The notes under the pieces: model-generated | Told to the model about the DNA's origin: nothing | Database searches by the model: none | The model's input: the letters and a program-made list of their open reading frames with translations, nothing else | Position numbers and translations under genes: made by a program | Shown here: positions 8,665 through 15,496 of the stretch, piece by piece | Position numbering within the stretch: the first letter of the stretch is position 1 | Layout: every line of letters begins with the position of its first letter | Source of the DNA: Phil1 sp963643205 | GTDB taxonomy: Bacteria > Bacillota > Clostridia > Christensenellales > CAG-138 | Length of the DNA stretch: 35,836 nt | Assembly: GCA_963643205.1 (NCBI GenBank) | Contig: CAVIJJ010000019.1 | Span: forward strand, 1 to 35,836 | Direction: 5' to 3'

Positions 8665-9170
8665 AGCCGTTCTCCTTTGCTGCGGCTTATTATGCCGTCT
8701 ATGGCTTCAATAAGCTCGCTTACGCTGTGGGTGCGGTTGCGGGCGCAGGCCGCGCCCGGCATACCGCATATTAAACATCTTCTCATCTCAAGGCCCAGAT
8801 CCTCGCGGCTTACGGCCCCGGATGGTCCTATAACATCAATATCGTAAAGCCTGCCAAGCTCCGTCGAGTCCTCCAGAGCGCATGTCGCTTTTTTCAGCTC
8901 AGAAGGATTCATGTTGACTACGTAATATCCTTCGGGGCCCGTTGCTTTCTCGCGCTCCTCGCTGAAAACTATCGCGCCCGAGAGGGCTTCCTTTATGGCT
9001 TCACGGCCGCGGTTGAATATGTATAAGCTCCTGAAGTTAAGCTTGTCGGGGCCGGGCATATTCACGGTAAAGGATACGAGCGGCAGCTGCCACTCTTTAA
9101 GAAGCTTCTGCTGAAACTCGGCTCGCTCGTCGCGCGAGCGCAGGAGCTGTTCAAGGGAAATATCGCTCAT
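8661..9170 (-). CDS. citX: CitX, holo-citrate lyase synthase (phosphoribosyl-dephospho-CoA transferase)
   Basis: Transfers the phosphoribosyl-dephospho-CoA group made by CitG onto the serine of CitD. The hallmark GRLYDIDV is at 106-113, followed by a conserved cysteine-rich stretch RRCLICGMPGAACARNRTHS (130-149) typical of the family. Length 169 residues. The ATG overlaps the citF stop by one base (TGATG). In some bacteria citX and citG are fused; here they are separate and flank citC. Confidence 0.95.
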   Translation of the reverse strand: MSDISLEQLLRSRDERAEFQQKLLKEWQLPLVSFTVNMPGPDKLNFRSLYIFNRGREAIKEALSGAIVFSEEREKATGPEGYYVVNMNPSELKKATCALEDSTELGRLYDIDVIGPSGAVSREDLGLEMRRCLICGMPGAACARNRTHSVSELIEAIDGIISRSKGERL

Positions 9171-10705
9171 CAGTCGCAGATCTCGCGCACTTCGTCTATA
9201 ACGGTGCCGTCGGGAGCCGTTACAAGGGCAACAACCTTTTCGCCAAACGGCAGGGGATCGGGCTTGCCGACAACCGCCTCAGCGTCTTCCTTCAGCTTCT
9301 CTATGGTGGTAAGGGCTATGCCGGCCTTTGTGAGGGCCTCGGCAACCTCCGGACGGGCGGGGTTAACGGCAACGCCGGCATCGGTTACCAGCACGTCGCA
9401 GTTGGCACCGTCGGTGCACAGGGTGCTTACCTTATCCACAACGCAGGGAATACGGCCGCGGATAACGGGGGTTACTATAACGGTCAGCTTAGCGCCGGCG
9501 GCGGTATCGGGATGGCCGCCTATCGCGCCGCGTATGATACCGTCCGAGCCTACAAGCACGTTTACGTTGAAGGATGTGTCTATCTCAAGCGCGGACAGAA
9601 CAACCACGTCAAGCTGATTGATGGCGGCGGCGCGGTCGAAGGGACTCGCGTAGGTGTTGCCGTCTATCTCATGGTGCTTGGGGTTGCTGCGAAGCGAGGA
9701 CGCGGCCTGAACGTCAAAGTCCTGCACGTCAAGCAGGGTTTCAATAAGTCCCTGCTCATGCAGCTTAACAATCTGGCCGGTAATTCCACCGAGCGCGAAG
9801 CGGGCCTTAACGCCCTGCTCAACCATGGCGTCCGCAAGGAAGCGGGTAACCGCCAGGGAAGCGCCGCCGGTACCGGTCTGCAGGCTCATGCCGTCCTTAA
9901 AGTAGCCGGACTTGATTATTACCTCCGCGGCCTTTTCGGCTATCATCAGGTCGCGCGGGTTCTTTGTGAAACGGGCGGCACCCGCGGATATCTTGGAGGG
10001 GTCGCCTATGGAATCAACCTTAACAACGTAGTCTACCTGGTTGCCGGGTATACCGCCCGCGGCATTGGGGAAGTCCACTATATTATTGGTGATGATTATT
10101 ACCTTGTCGGCGTACTGAGCGTCCACCTTGGCATAGCCGAGGCTGCCGCACTCGGCCGCGCTCTTTACGCTTTCGTTCAGGCAAACGCCGCTAGCGTTGC
10201 CGAATTCGTCGCTTACGGTGGCGCCAAGGAACGCTACGTCTATATGCAGCCTGCCGTCGGCAATGGCGCTCGCGCGGCCGCCATGACTGCGGAACACAAC
10301 GGGCTTATCCATAAGGCCGTGGGAAATCTCGTCGGCGAGAGTGCCGCGGCAGCCGGAGCTTTCTATGGATGTTACAACGCCGTTCTTAATGTGCTCAACC
10401 AGCGGAGCGTGAACATCGGTAAGGGAGGAGGGGGCAAGCTTAAGGTTCTTTATGCCCATTTTCGCTATAACGTCCATAACCTGGTTAAGTACCTGGTCGC
10501 CGCTGCGGAAATGATGGTGGAAGGAAATGGTCATGCCATCCTTAAGACCGGAAAGCTTTATTGCCTCTTCAATGGAGGCAACCATCTTGCTGCCGTGGTC
10601 CTCGCCCTTTTTGGTGGTGCGGGGGTCCTTGTCGCGGCCGTAGATGCCAAAGCCCATGCTCTCTACCAAAGCTTCGTCTATTTCGTGACCAATGCTGTTT
10701 TTCAT
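9170..10705 (-). CDS. citF: Citrate lyase alpha subunit (citrate CoA-transferase)
   Basis: Exchanges acetyl for citryl on the CitD prosthetic thioester, forming citryl-ACP and releasing acetate. At 511 residues it has full family length. N-terminal features are SMGFGIYGRDKDPRTTKKG (15-33) and SFHHHFRSGDQVLNQVMD; glycine-rich stretches typical of CoA transferases follow, such as QTGTGGASLAVTRF and ALGGITGQIV. GAGGAGG lies upstream of the ATG, and the gap to citE is four bases. Codon use is biased like the other strongly expressed genes here, which leaves a long meaningless reading frame on the opposite strand. Confidence 0.97.
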   Translation of the reverse strand: MKNSIGHEIDEALVESMGFGIYGRDKDPRTTKKGEDHGSKMVASIEEAIKLSGLKDGMTISFHHHFRSGDQVLNQVMDVIAKMGIKNLKLAPSSLTDVHAPLVEHIKNGVVTSIESSGCRGTLADEISHGLMDKPVVFRSHGGRASAIADGRLHIDVAFLGATVSDEFGNASGVCLNESVKSAAECGSLGYAKVDAQYADKVIIITNNIVDFPNAAGGIPGNQVDYVVKVDSIGDPSKISAGAARFTKNPRDLMIAEKAAEVIIKSGYFKDGMSLQTGTGGASLAVTRFLADAMVEQGVKARFALGGITGQIVKLHEQGLIETLLDVQDFDVQAASSLRSNPKHHEIDGNTYASPFDRAAAINQLDVVVLSALEIDTSFNVNVLVGSDGIIRGAIGGHPDTAAGAKLTVIVTPVIRGRIPCVVDKVSTLCTDGANCDVLVTDAGVAVNPARPEVAEALTKAGIALTTIEKLKEDAEAVVGKPDPLPFGEKVVALVTAPDGTVIDEVREICD

Positions 10706-10709
10706 TTGA

Positions 10710-11609
10710 TTATTCCTCCTCGGTTAAGATGCCGGAAACGCGGGCAAGCTCAAGCACGCGCTGAGCGCGGATAACAACGGGCTTATCAACCATCTTGCCG
10801 TTGAGGCTTATAACGCCGCTGCCGCGGGCTTCCGCTTCCTTAAGGGCGGCCACTATCCTGCGGGCCTTTTCAATATCCTTGGCCGCGGGCGCGAACACCT
10901 TGTGTATGGGAGCGATCTGGCGGGGATTGATAACGGATTTGCCGTCAAAGCCCAGGTCGTGTACAAGCTTGGCTTCATAAATAAGCTGCTCTTCGTTGTT
11001 TATGTCGGAATATACGGTATCAAGGGCATCAATGCCCGCGGCGCGCGCGGCAAGCACCAGGGTTTGCCTGGCAAGCTGCAGCTCGGAACCGCCAAGGGTA
11101 CGCTGGCATTTCATGTTCGCGCAGAAGTCCTCGGCGCCAAGGGCTATACCTATAAGCCTGTCGGAAGCGGTGGCAATGTCGTAGGCGTTGATAACGCCGA
11201 GAGCGCCCTCTATGGCGGCCATCATAAGGGTGGTGCCGACGGGGATGCCGTGCTTCTTTTCCATTTCGCCTATGTATGCGTCGCACTCGCGAACATCCTT
11301 GGCGGATTCGGTCTTGGGCATGCGCAGCACGTGCGCGCCGGCGCAGACCATGGCTTCTATATCGGATTTGCCGTAGGGCGTGTCAAGCGGGTTTATGCGA
11401 ACCACGATTTCGGTTTTGCCGTAGTCAATGGTCTTTATGGCGTTGTAAACCAGCATGCGGGCCGCGTCCTTCTCGGCCATGCTTACGGCATCCTCAAGGT
11501 CAAACATAAGGGAGTCGGATCCGTATATATGAGCATCTCTCATCATGCCGGGATTGTTGCCCGGAATGAACATCATTGTACGGCGGAGTCTGTGTTTTTC
11601 ATGCTGCAT
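10710..11609 (-). CDS. citE: Citrate lyase beta subunit (citryl-ACP lyase)
   Basis: Cleaves citryl-ACP to oxaloacetate and regenerates acetyl-ACP. It is a TIM-barrel of the HpcH/HpaI-CitE type, 299 residues as expected. The N-terminus RRTMMFIPGNNPGMM and the motif DSLMFDLEDAV (about 33-43) mark the family. Conserved LGAEDFCANMKCQRT and IYEAKLVHDLGFDGKSVINP contribute to the metal and substrate site. Twelve bases separate it from citD and four from citF, inside one transcription unit. Confidence 0.97.
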   Translation of the reverse strand: MQHEKHRLRRTMMFIPGNNPGMMRDAHIYGSDSLMFDLEDAVSMAEKDAARMLVYNAIKTIDYGKTEIVVRINPLDTPYGKSDIEAMVCAGAHVLRMPKTESAKDVRECDAYIGEMEKKHGIPVGTTLMMAAIEGALGVINAYDIATASDRLIGIALGAEDFCANMKCQRTLGGSELQLARQTLVLAARAAGIDALDTVYSDINNEEQLIYEAKLVHDLGFDGKSVINPRQIAPIHKVFAPAAKDIEKARRIVAALKEAEARGSGVISLNGKMVDKPVVIRAQRVLELARVSGILTEEE

Positions 11610-11621
11610 AGTAGTGCCTCC

Positions 11622-11912
11622 TTATTTCCAGTAGCCGCAGTCGGTCTGCTCGCAGGCGCGGAACAGCGCGGTAGAGACGCGGGCACGAATGGTGCAGTCG
11701 AGCGCGCCCTTGTCGTTTGCGGTAACATGGGCAGATGTAATTCCCTGCTCCTTCAATACTTCGCAAATGACTTCCTTTATCCGGCGGCCGTAAAGACTGG
11801 CTACCGTGCTCTGAAGATCGATTTCAACGCCGTTTTCGTCGCCCTTTTCGATCTCTACATGGATATCGCCGGACTCAAGTGTACCGGCAGCCCCCATTTT
11901 GAGAAGTTCCAT
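11622..11912 (-). CDS. citD: Citrate lyase acyl carrier protein (gamma subunit)
   Basis: Small carrier bearing the phosphoribosyl-dephospho-CoA group. Starting at MELLKMGAAGTLESGD, serine 14 in GTLESGD is the conserved attachment site and the protein is 96 residues, the usual size. AAAGGAGA eight bases before this ATG decides the start over an ATG 15 codons upstream. It is the first gene of the operon, preceded by a 227-base intergenic region holding two candidate promoters and repeated TTGTA half-sites. Confidence 0.96.
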   Translation of the reverse strand: MELLKMGAAGTLESGDIHVEIEKGDENGVEIDLQSTVASLYGRRIKEVICEVLKEQGITSAHVTANDKGALDCTIRARVSTALFRACEQTDCGYWK

Positions 11913-11935
11913 AAGTATCGTCTCCTTTGTATTTA

Positions 11936-11996
11936 GTTGTACGTGGGTTATGTACAAGGTTTACAACATTATATTGTAATTTTTCGTCGCGCGCAA
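11936..11996 (-). promoter_or_regulatory. Proximal citrate operon promoter with overlapping inverted repeats
   Basis: On minus: -35 TTGCGC (plus 991-996 of the 11 kb block), 17 bases, perfect -10 TATAAT (plus 11968-11973). The -10 sits exactly in the spacer of the inverted repeat TTACAA-N7-TTGTAA (11961-11979). A second inverted repeat TTGTAC-N9-GTACAA lies at 11937-11957 in the early leader. This is the geometry of a repressor site, but the regulator is unknown. Confidence 0.6.
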
Positions 11997-12038
11997 GCTG
12001 AATTTCCCCATACGGGCAAAGAATACCTGTTCACCTGT

Positions 12039-12076
12039 ATTATAAAGTGCGAGAATACATGTATACAATTATACAA
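12039..12076 (-). promoter_or_regulatory. Distal citrate operon promoter
   Basis: On minus: -35 TTGTAT (plus 12063-12068), 18 bases, -10 TATAAT (plus 12039-12044). A second TTGTAT lies 8 bases further upstream (12071-12076), so the -35 is one half of a direct repeat. Transcripts from here would have a leader of roughly 120 bases before citD. Confidence 0.5.
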
Positions 12077-12139
12077 TCTGAAAAGCAATATAGAAATATA
12101 CATTTATTTACAGAGTTGCGTCTGCGGTAAAACGGTATT

Positions 12140-12706
12140 TCAATTTACAAGAATTGTGTCGCAGATATCGCGTACGGAACAGCTTTCAAAATAATATTCC
12201 TCCCGCGGAATCCATGTGCTCCTGTATGCGTCAACGTGGCCGGGGTCGCGCACGGCTATGCGCTCAAGCTGCTTTTTAGTCGAAATGTCCATGAATATTT
12301 TTATGGCCGAAAAGCTCCTAAGCTTCGGATGGCAGCTGTATGAGCCCTCAAGTATTATGCTGCTTGAAAAATTAAGATTTATTGGCGAAAGGAACCTGTT
12401 TTCGTGGCACGCGTACGGACGATAAACGGCGTTTTCTCCCGCTGAGAAGGGCTTTAATATTTCGTTAATCAGCCTGTCAAAATCCATGTTTCCGCCGGCC
12501 TCGGCCATGCGCTCGGGCGTGCGCAAAGAGAACGGCAGATAAAAATCGTCCATGTGAACAACGGCAAAGCCAAGCCGCTCACTAAGCTTTGCGGCAAGCG
12601 TGGTTTTGCCCGATGCGCAGCGGCCGTCTATTGCCAGAATATATGGTTTGCTTAATTGCTTTTCCTCAATAAGCCGCAGTACTGCGGCCGGGTTGTTACT
12701 GCTCAT
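12140..12706 (-). CDS. Uridine kinase-like P-loop kinase, substrate unknown
   Basis: A nucleoside or vitamin kinase-like ATPase of the uridine kinase/phosphoribulokinase superfamily, 188 residues. Walker A GRCASGKT is at 28-35, a DDF motif (VVHMDDFYLPFS) at 53-55, and RDPGHVDAYRSTW near the C-terminus could form the lid. The start ATG overlaps the end of the upstream ECF S-component gene by 11 bases, and no separate ribosome site is visible, so translation is probably coupled. The pairing suggests the kinase phosphorylates and so traps what the transporter brings in; that is inference. Annotation simply as uridine kinase would overstate the evidence. Confidence 0.8.
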   Translation of the reverse strand: MSSNNPAAVLRLIEEKQLSKPYILAIDGRCASGKTTLAAKLSERLGFAVVHMDDFYLPFSLRTPERMAEAGGNMDFDRLINEILKPFSAGENAVYRPYACHENRFLSPINLNFSSSIILEGSYSCHPKLRSFSAIKIFMDISTKKQLERIAVRDPGHVDAYRSTWIPREEYYFESCSVRDICDTILVN

Positions 12707-13256
12707 GGCAGGCTTTGCTTTCGTTGCGCCTGAACTTTACAAGCCCGGTTCTGTTGAGCGCGACCATGATGGCGGGAATGAGTATAAGCTGCATTATTAT
12801 GCCCGGTATGGCGTTTACAAACGCGCCGGCCAAAAACGCCTGCCATGTGAACGCGCTTCCCTGAAGGCCGAGTATTATAATCTCAGCCGCGCCCCAAACA
12901 AGCCGGCCCGCTATCATTGCCGCTATTATGGCCTTATACAGCGCTATTACGCACTGCCAGCGGGAACGATTGTAAAGAAAACCGGCAACGAAGCCGTACG
13001 CCGCAAGCTCAAAGGCCATGGCTATGGCTGTATATACGGGCGGCATGGAGAAAAACAGGCAGCGGGTGAGCGGGAGTATAAAGCCTACCGCCGCGCCGTA
13101 TTGCCAGCCGCATATAAGTCCGCAAAGGAACACGGGAATGTGCATGGGAAGCAGCATGCTGCCTATTTTCGGAATTTGTCCGGTTAAAAAGGGAAGTATA
13201 TAGCCAATGGCCAGGAAAAGGGCCGAAAGTGTAAGCTTTTTTGTGTATTCGCGCAT
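12696..13256 (-). CDS. ECF transporter S component (substrate-binding membrane subunit), substrate unknown
   Basis: Integral membrane protein of 186 residues with about six hydrophobic segments and a short basic N-terminus (REYTKKLTLSALFLAIGYIL), as in substrate-specific subunits of energy-coupling factor vitamin transporters. LPMHIPVFLCGLICGW (about 36-51) and FELAAYGFVAGFLY (about 82-95) are typical of this group. No ECF A or T subunits are nearby, so it would share a common energising module encoded elsewhere. AAGGAG precedes the ATG. The overlapping kinase-like gene hints at a substrate that is phosphorylated after uptake. Confidence 0.82.
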   Translation of the reverse strand: MREYTKKLTLSALFLAIGYILPFLTGQIPKIGSMLLPMHIPVFLCGLICGWQYGAAVGFILPLTRCLFFSMPPVYTAIAMAFELAAYGFVAGFLYNRSRWQCVIALYKAIIAAMIAGRLVWGAAEIIILGLQGSAFTWQAFLAGAFVNAIPGIIMQLILIPAIMVALNRTGLVKFRRNESKACHEQ

Positions 13257-13306
13257 GTGTTAACTCCTTTGCCGCGGCGTAAAACCGCCGTATTCAAACA
13301 AGGGAA

Positions 13307-13335
13307 ATGATACTATGTTTTGATGAAAAATACAA
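13307..13335 (-). promoter_or_regulatory. Promoter of the ECF S-component/kinase operon
   Basis: On minus: -35 TTGTAT (plus 13330-13335), 17 bases, -10 TATCAT (plus 13307-13312). A small GC hairpin (CGGCG/CGCCG) follows in the leader just before the AAGGAG site. I recognise no known riboswitch there. Confidence 0.5.
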
Positions 13336-13371
13336 GCAGGAGGATAACTGCCGGATTTTAACAAAAACCGG

Positions 13372-13400
13372 TTGACAGCGGGGCAGAAAGGCTATATAAT
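13372..13400 (+). promoter_or_regulatory. infC operon promoter
   Basis: Perfect consensus TTGACA (13372-13377), 17-base spacer and TATAAT (13395-13400). It drives the translation-factor and ribosomal-protein operon through a leader of about 140 bases. Confidence 0.9.
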
Positions 13401-13406
13401 ATCCGA

Positions 13407-13546
13407 GGTCAAAGCAGAAGCCCCGCTTCTCACCCGCCGGCAATTGCGCCAGGCGCGGTAAGTAAACAGTGAGTATTACGATAATTCGTAAGTATATCAT
13501 AGGTGGGTGCTTTGCATCCACTATTTTTTTACGGAGGTGTACCAAC
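13407..13546 (+). ncRNA. infC leader, probable L20-responsive regulatory leader
   Basis: The approximately 140-base 5' leader contains a small stem AGAAGC-CCC-GCTTCT near its start, GC-rich pairing segments in the middle and a U-tailed hairpin at its end. In Bacillus subtilis the infC-rpmI-rplT leader is controlled by ribosomal protein L20 through premature termination. The gene order and terminal hairpin here fit that scheme. I did not confirm the conserved L20-binding fold, so the family name is by position and architecture. Confidence 0.65.
13502..13530 (+). terminator. Leader attenuator hairpin before infC
   Basis: GTGGGTGC (13503-13510) pairs with GCATCCAC (13514-13521) with one G-U pair across a TTT loop, and is followed by seven T (13524-13530). 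It lies directly in front of the infC ribosome binding site, so it must be read through or refolded for operon expression. Confidence 0.8.
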
Positions 13547-14062
13547 ATAGCCAGTCAAGAGCTCTTGATAAACGAGGAAATTCGGGACGCTGAAGTCCGC
13601 CTCATCGACGAAAACGGCAATCAGCAGGGCGTTGTTAAAATAGACGTTGCGCTGAGGATGGCCGAGGCCGCGGATCTTGATCTTGTCAAGATTGCGCCTA
13701 CAGCGGTTCCGCCGGTGTGCAAGATAATGGATTACGGCAAATACCGCTTCGAACAGATCAAAAGGGAAAAGGAAAATCGCAAGAACCAGAAGGTTATCGA
13801 GCTTAAAGAGATTCGCCTTTCCGCAACGATCGATCAGCATGACATGGAAGTGAAAGCGAAAGCCTGCCAGAAGTTCCTCGGCAACGGAGACAAGGTAAAG
13901 GTTACCATCCGCTTTAAGGGACGCCAGATAAAGCACGGCGACCTGGGAATGGACGTGATGGACGCTTTCTACGAAATGGTGAAGGACGTGGCATCTGTTG
14001 ACAAGCCCGCCAAACAGGAAGGGCGCAACATGATAATGATACTGGTGCCAAAGGCAAACTAA
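13547..14062 (+). CDS. infC: Translation initiation factor IF-3 (AUA start codon)
   Basis: Binds the 30S subunit and checks initiator tRNA and start codon. The protein begins SQELLINEEIRDAEVRLID, the normal IF-3 N-terminus, and shows the linker GKYRFEQIKREKE and the C-terminal RNA-binding domain with MEVKAKACQKFL and GRQIKHGDLG. GGAGGTG (13533-13539) is seven bases before an ATA codon at 13547, and no ATG, GTG or TTG in frame fits that site. An in-frame ATG 26 codons upstream lies in the leader, before the attenuator, and cannot be the normal start. IF-3 genes often use rare starts (AUU in E. coli), which lets IF-3 repress its own translation. The product is 171 residues, normal length. Confidence 0.93.
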   Translation: MASQELLINEEIRDAEVRLIDENGNQQGVVKIDVALRMAEAADLDLVKIAPTAVPPVCKIMDYGKYRFEQIKREKENRKNQKVIELKEIRLSATIDQHDMEVKAKACQKFLGNGDKVKVTIRFKGRQIKHGDLGMDVMDAFYEMVKDVASVDKPAKQEGRNMIMILVPKAN

Positions 14063-14089
14063 ACAAATTATCCAAGGAGGAAATACCCC

Positions 14090-14287
14090 ATGCCTAAGAT
14101 CAAAACCCACAGGGGTGCAGCTAAAAGGTTCAACCTTACCAAGGGCGGCAAGGTCAAAAGGAATAAGGCTTTCAAGAGCCACATTCTGACCAAGAAGAGC
14201 ACCAAGAGACTTCGCGGTCTGCGCCAGACCGGTTACATCGCCGAGTGCGAGGCCAAGAAAGTTCGCGAACTCATTCCGTACAAGTAA
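14090..14287 (+). CDS. rpmI: 50S ribosomal protein L35
   Basis: Small basic protein of the large ribosomal subunit, 65 residues. MPKIKTHRGAAKRFNLTKGG and the C-terminal RELIPYK are typical. AAGGAGG precedes the ATG. It sits between infC and rplT in the conserved Firmicutes order. Confidence 0.98.
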   Translation: MPKIKTHRGAAKRFNLTKGGKVKRNKAFKSHILTKKSTKRLRGLRQTGYIAECEAKKVRELIPYK

Positions 14288-14302
14288 GGAGGAACAAACA
14301 AT

Positions 14303-14659
14303 ATGGCAAGGATTAAAAGGGCTGTAAACGCCGTTAAGAAACGCCGCAAGGTGTTCAAGCTTTCCAAGGGCTACTTCGGAGCCAAGTCCAAGCAGTACCG
14401 CGCCGCTTCTCAGCAGGTTATGCGTTCCATGGCTTATGCCTTCGTAGGACGCAAGAACAAGAAGCGCGAGTATCGCAAGCTGTGGATCGCCCGTATCAAC
14501 GCCGGTGCGCGTATGTGCGGCACTAACTACAGCCGTCTTATCAATGGCCTCAAGCTGGCCGGTGTTGACGTAAACCGTAAGGTTCTCGCCGAGCTCGCCG
14601 TAAGCGACATGGCCGCCTTCAAGCAGCTGGTCGAAGTTGCCAACAACGCTAAGGCTTAA
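14303..14659 (+). CDS. rplT: 50S ribosomal protein L20
   Basis: Assembly protein of the large subunit that binds 23S rRNA; in Firmicutes it also binds the leader of its own operon. The N-terminus MARIKRAVNAVKKRRKVFKL and the segment YRAASQQVMRSMAYAFVGRK (positions 32-51) identify it. Length 118 residues. The gene follows rpmI after 15 bases containing AAGGAGG, and is followed by a strong terminator. Confidence 0.98.
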   Translation: MARIKRAVNAVKKRRKVFKLSKGYFGAKSKQYRAASQQVMRSMAYAFVGRKNKKREYRKLWIARINAGARMCGTNYSRLINGLKLAGVDVNRKVLAELAVSDMAAFKQLVEVANNAKA

Positions 14660-14675
14660 TTAAAACCAAAGCATA

Positions 14676-14705
14676 AGCGCCCGTGAGAAATCGCGGGCGC
14701 TTTTT
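14676..14705 (+). terminator. Terminator of infC-rpmI-rplT
   Basis: GCGCCCG (14677-14683) pairs with CGGGCGC (14694-14700), plus an outer A-T pair, followed by TTTTT. Confidence 0.9.
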
Positions 14706-14710
14706 CGCGT

Positions 14711-14735
14711 AAAAAATGAGGGCGGTTGCCCGCCC
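14711..14735 (-). terminator. Terminator of hpf
   Basis: On minus the stem GGGCGG/CCGCCC (plus 14720-14725 with 14730-14735) with a 4-base loop is followed by TCA and six T (plus 14711-14716). It is back to back with the rplT terminator. Confidence 0.8.
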
Positions 14736-14751
14736 CCATATTAGTCTATAA

Positions 14752-15294
14752 TCAGCATTCGGGTTCGATAAGGCCGTAGTTGCCGTCCTTGCGCTTATAG
14801 ATAACGTTTATCTGGTTGGTTTCGCCGTTTGTGAACATATAGAAGGAATGACCCAGCATTTCAAGCTGAAGCATCGCCTCGTCAACCGTCATGGGCTTTA
14901 TGTCGAAACGCTTGATTTTAACAACCTTTGCCGCTTCCTCATCAAGATCGTCCTTTGAGAAGGAATCGGAATATACCGGCTCGGGAGCGCGGAAGGCGCC
15001 GGCCCTAAGGTTCTTTTCAAGTTTGGTGCGATGGCGCACAATCTGCTTTTCCAGCTTGCTTAATACGTTGTCTACAGAGGCGTACATATCGCCGGTGGTT
15101 TCCTCGCCGCGAATTATGCCGCCCGCATAGGGTATTGTGACTTCAACAATGTGGCGGTTGCGCTCTACGCTGAGCGTAACATGCGCCTGCGTGTCTTCCG
15201 GAAAGTACTTGTCAAGCTTGCTTACCTTTTTGTTGATAAGATTCTCCAGGTAATCAGATACTTCGATGTTTTTTCCGCTGATCGTTATAATCAT
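14752..15294 (-). CDS. hpf: Ribosome hibernation promoting factor, long form
   Basis: Binds the 30S decoding region in stationary phase and, in its long form, joins 70S ribosomes into inactive 100S dimers. The N-terminal S30AE domain spans about 1-100 (MIITISGKNIEVSDYLENLI; VEVTIPYAGGIIRGEE). A charged linker follows, then a C-terminal dimerisation domain from about 122 (VVKIKRFDIKPMTVDEAMLQ) to the end, with HSFYMFTNGETNQINVIYKR. At 180 residues it is the normal long HPF. An AAAGGGG-type site precedes the ATG. It has its own terminator and a probable extended -10 promoter. Confidence 0.96.
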   Translation of the reverse strand: MIITISGKNIEVSDYLENLINKKVSKLDKYFPEDTQAHVTLSVERNRHIVEVTIPYAGGIIRGEETTGDMYASVDNVLSKLEKQIVRHRTKLEKNLRAGAFRAPEPVYSDSFSKDDLDEEAAKVVKIKRFDIKPMTVDEAMLQLEMLGHSFYMFTNGETNQINVIYKRKDGNYGLIEPEC

Positions 15295-15356
15295 CTTTCT
15301 TACCCCTTTCCCGCGGCCCTGTGATGTGATGACCGCTCATATTATTTCTTTCTCTT

Positions 15357-15365
15357 ACTATACCA
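15357..15365 (-). promoter_or_regulatory. Candidate extended -10 promoter of hpf
   Basis: Minus strand TGGTATAGT, about 63 bases before the start codon. I see no convincing -35, which is tolerable for a TGn extended -10 element. Confidence 0.45.
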
Positions 15366-15436
15366 TATTTTCCTGCATAAAGGTGTAAATTAAGGGTACA
15401 ATTTTGTGAAAACTTAGCGGCGTGCCCTTGCGGCCG

Positions 15437-15466
15437 TTGGCGTTTTTGGCCGATACATGGTATTAT
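15437..15466 (+). promoter_or_regulatory. Promoter of the phzF-like gene
   Basis: TTGGCG (15437-15442), 18 bases, TATTAT (15461-15466), the latter preceded by TGG as an extended -10. The start codon follows 30 bases later. Confidence 0.6.
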
Positions 15467-15496
15467 ATTGCCATAAAAACTGGAGGTTGTGAAGCC

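Noticed and set aside
9512..10774. A 420-codon open frame on plus, opposite citF
   Set aside because: Same codon-bias artefact; no ribosome site and no recognisable domain.
13469..13546. N-terminal extension of IF-3 from an upstream ATG
   Set aside because: It lies in the leader upstream of the attenuator, has no ribosome site, and normal IF-3 begins after the GGAGGTG site.
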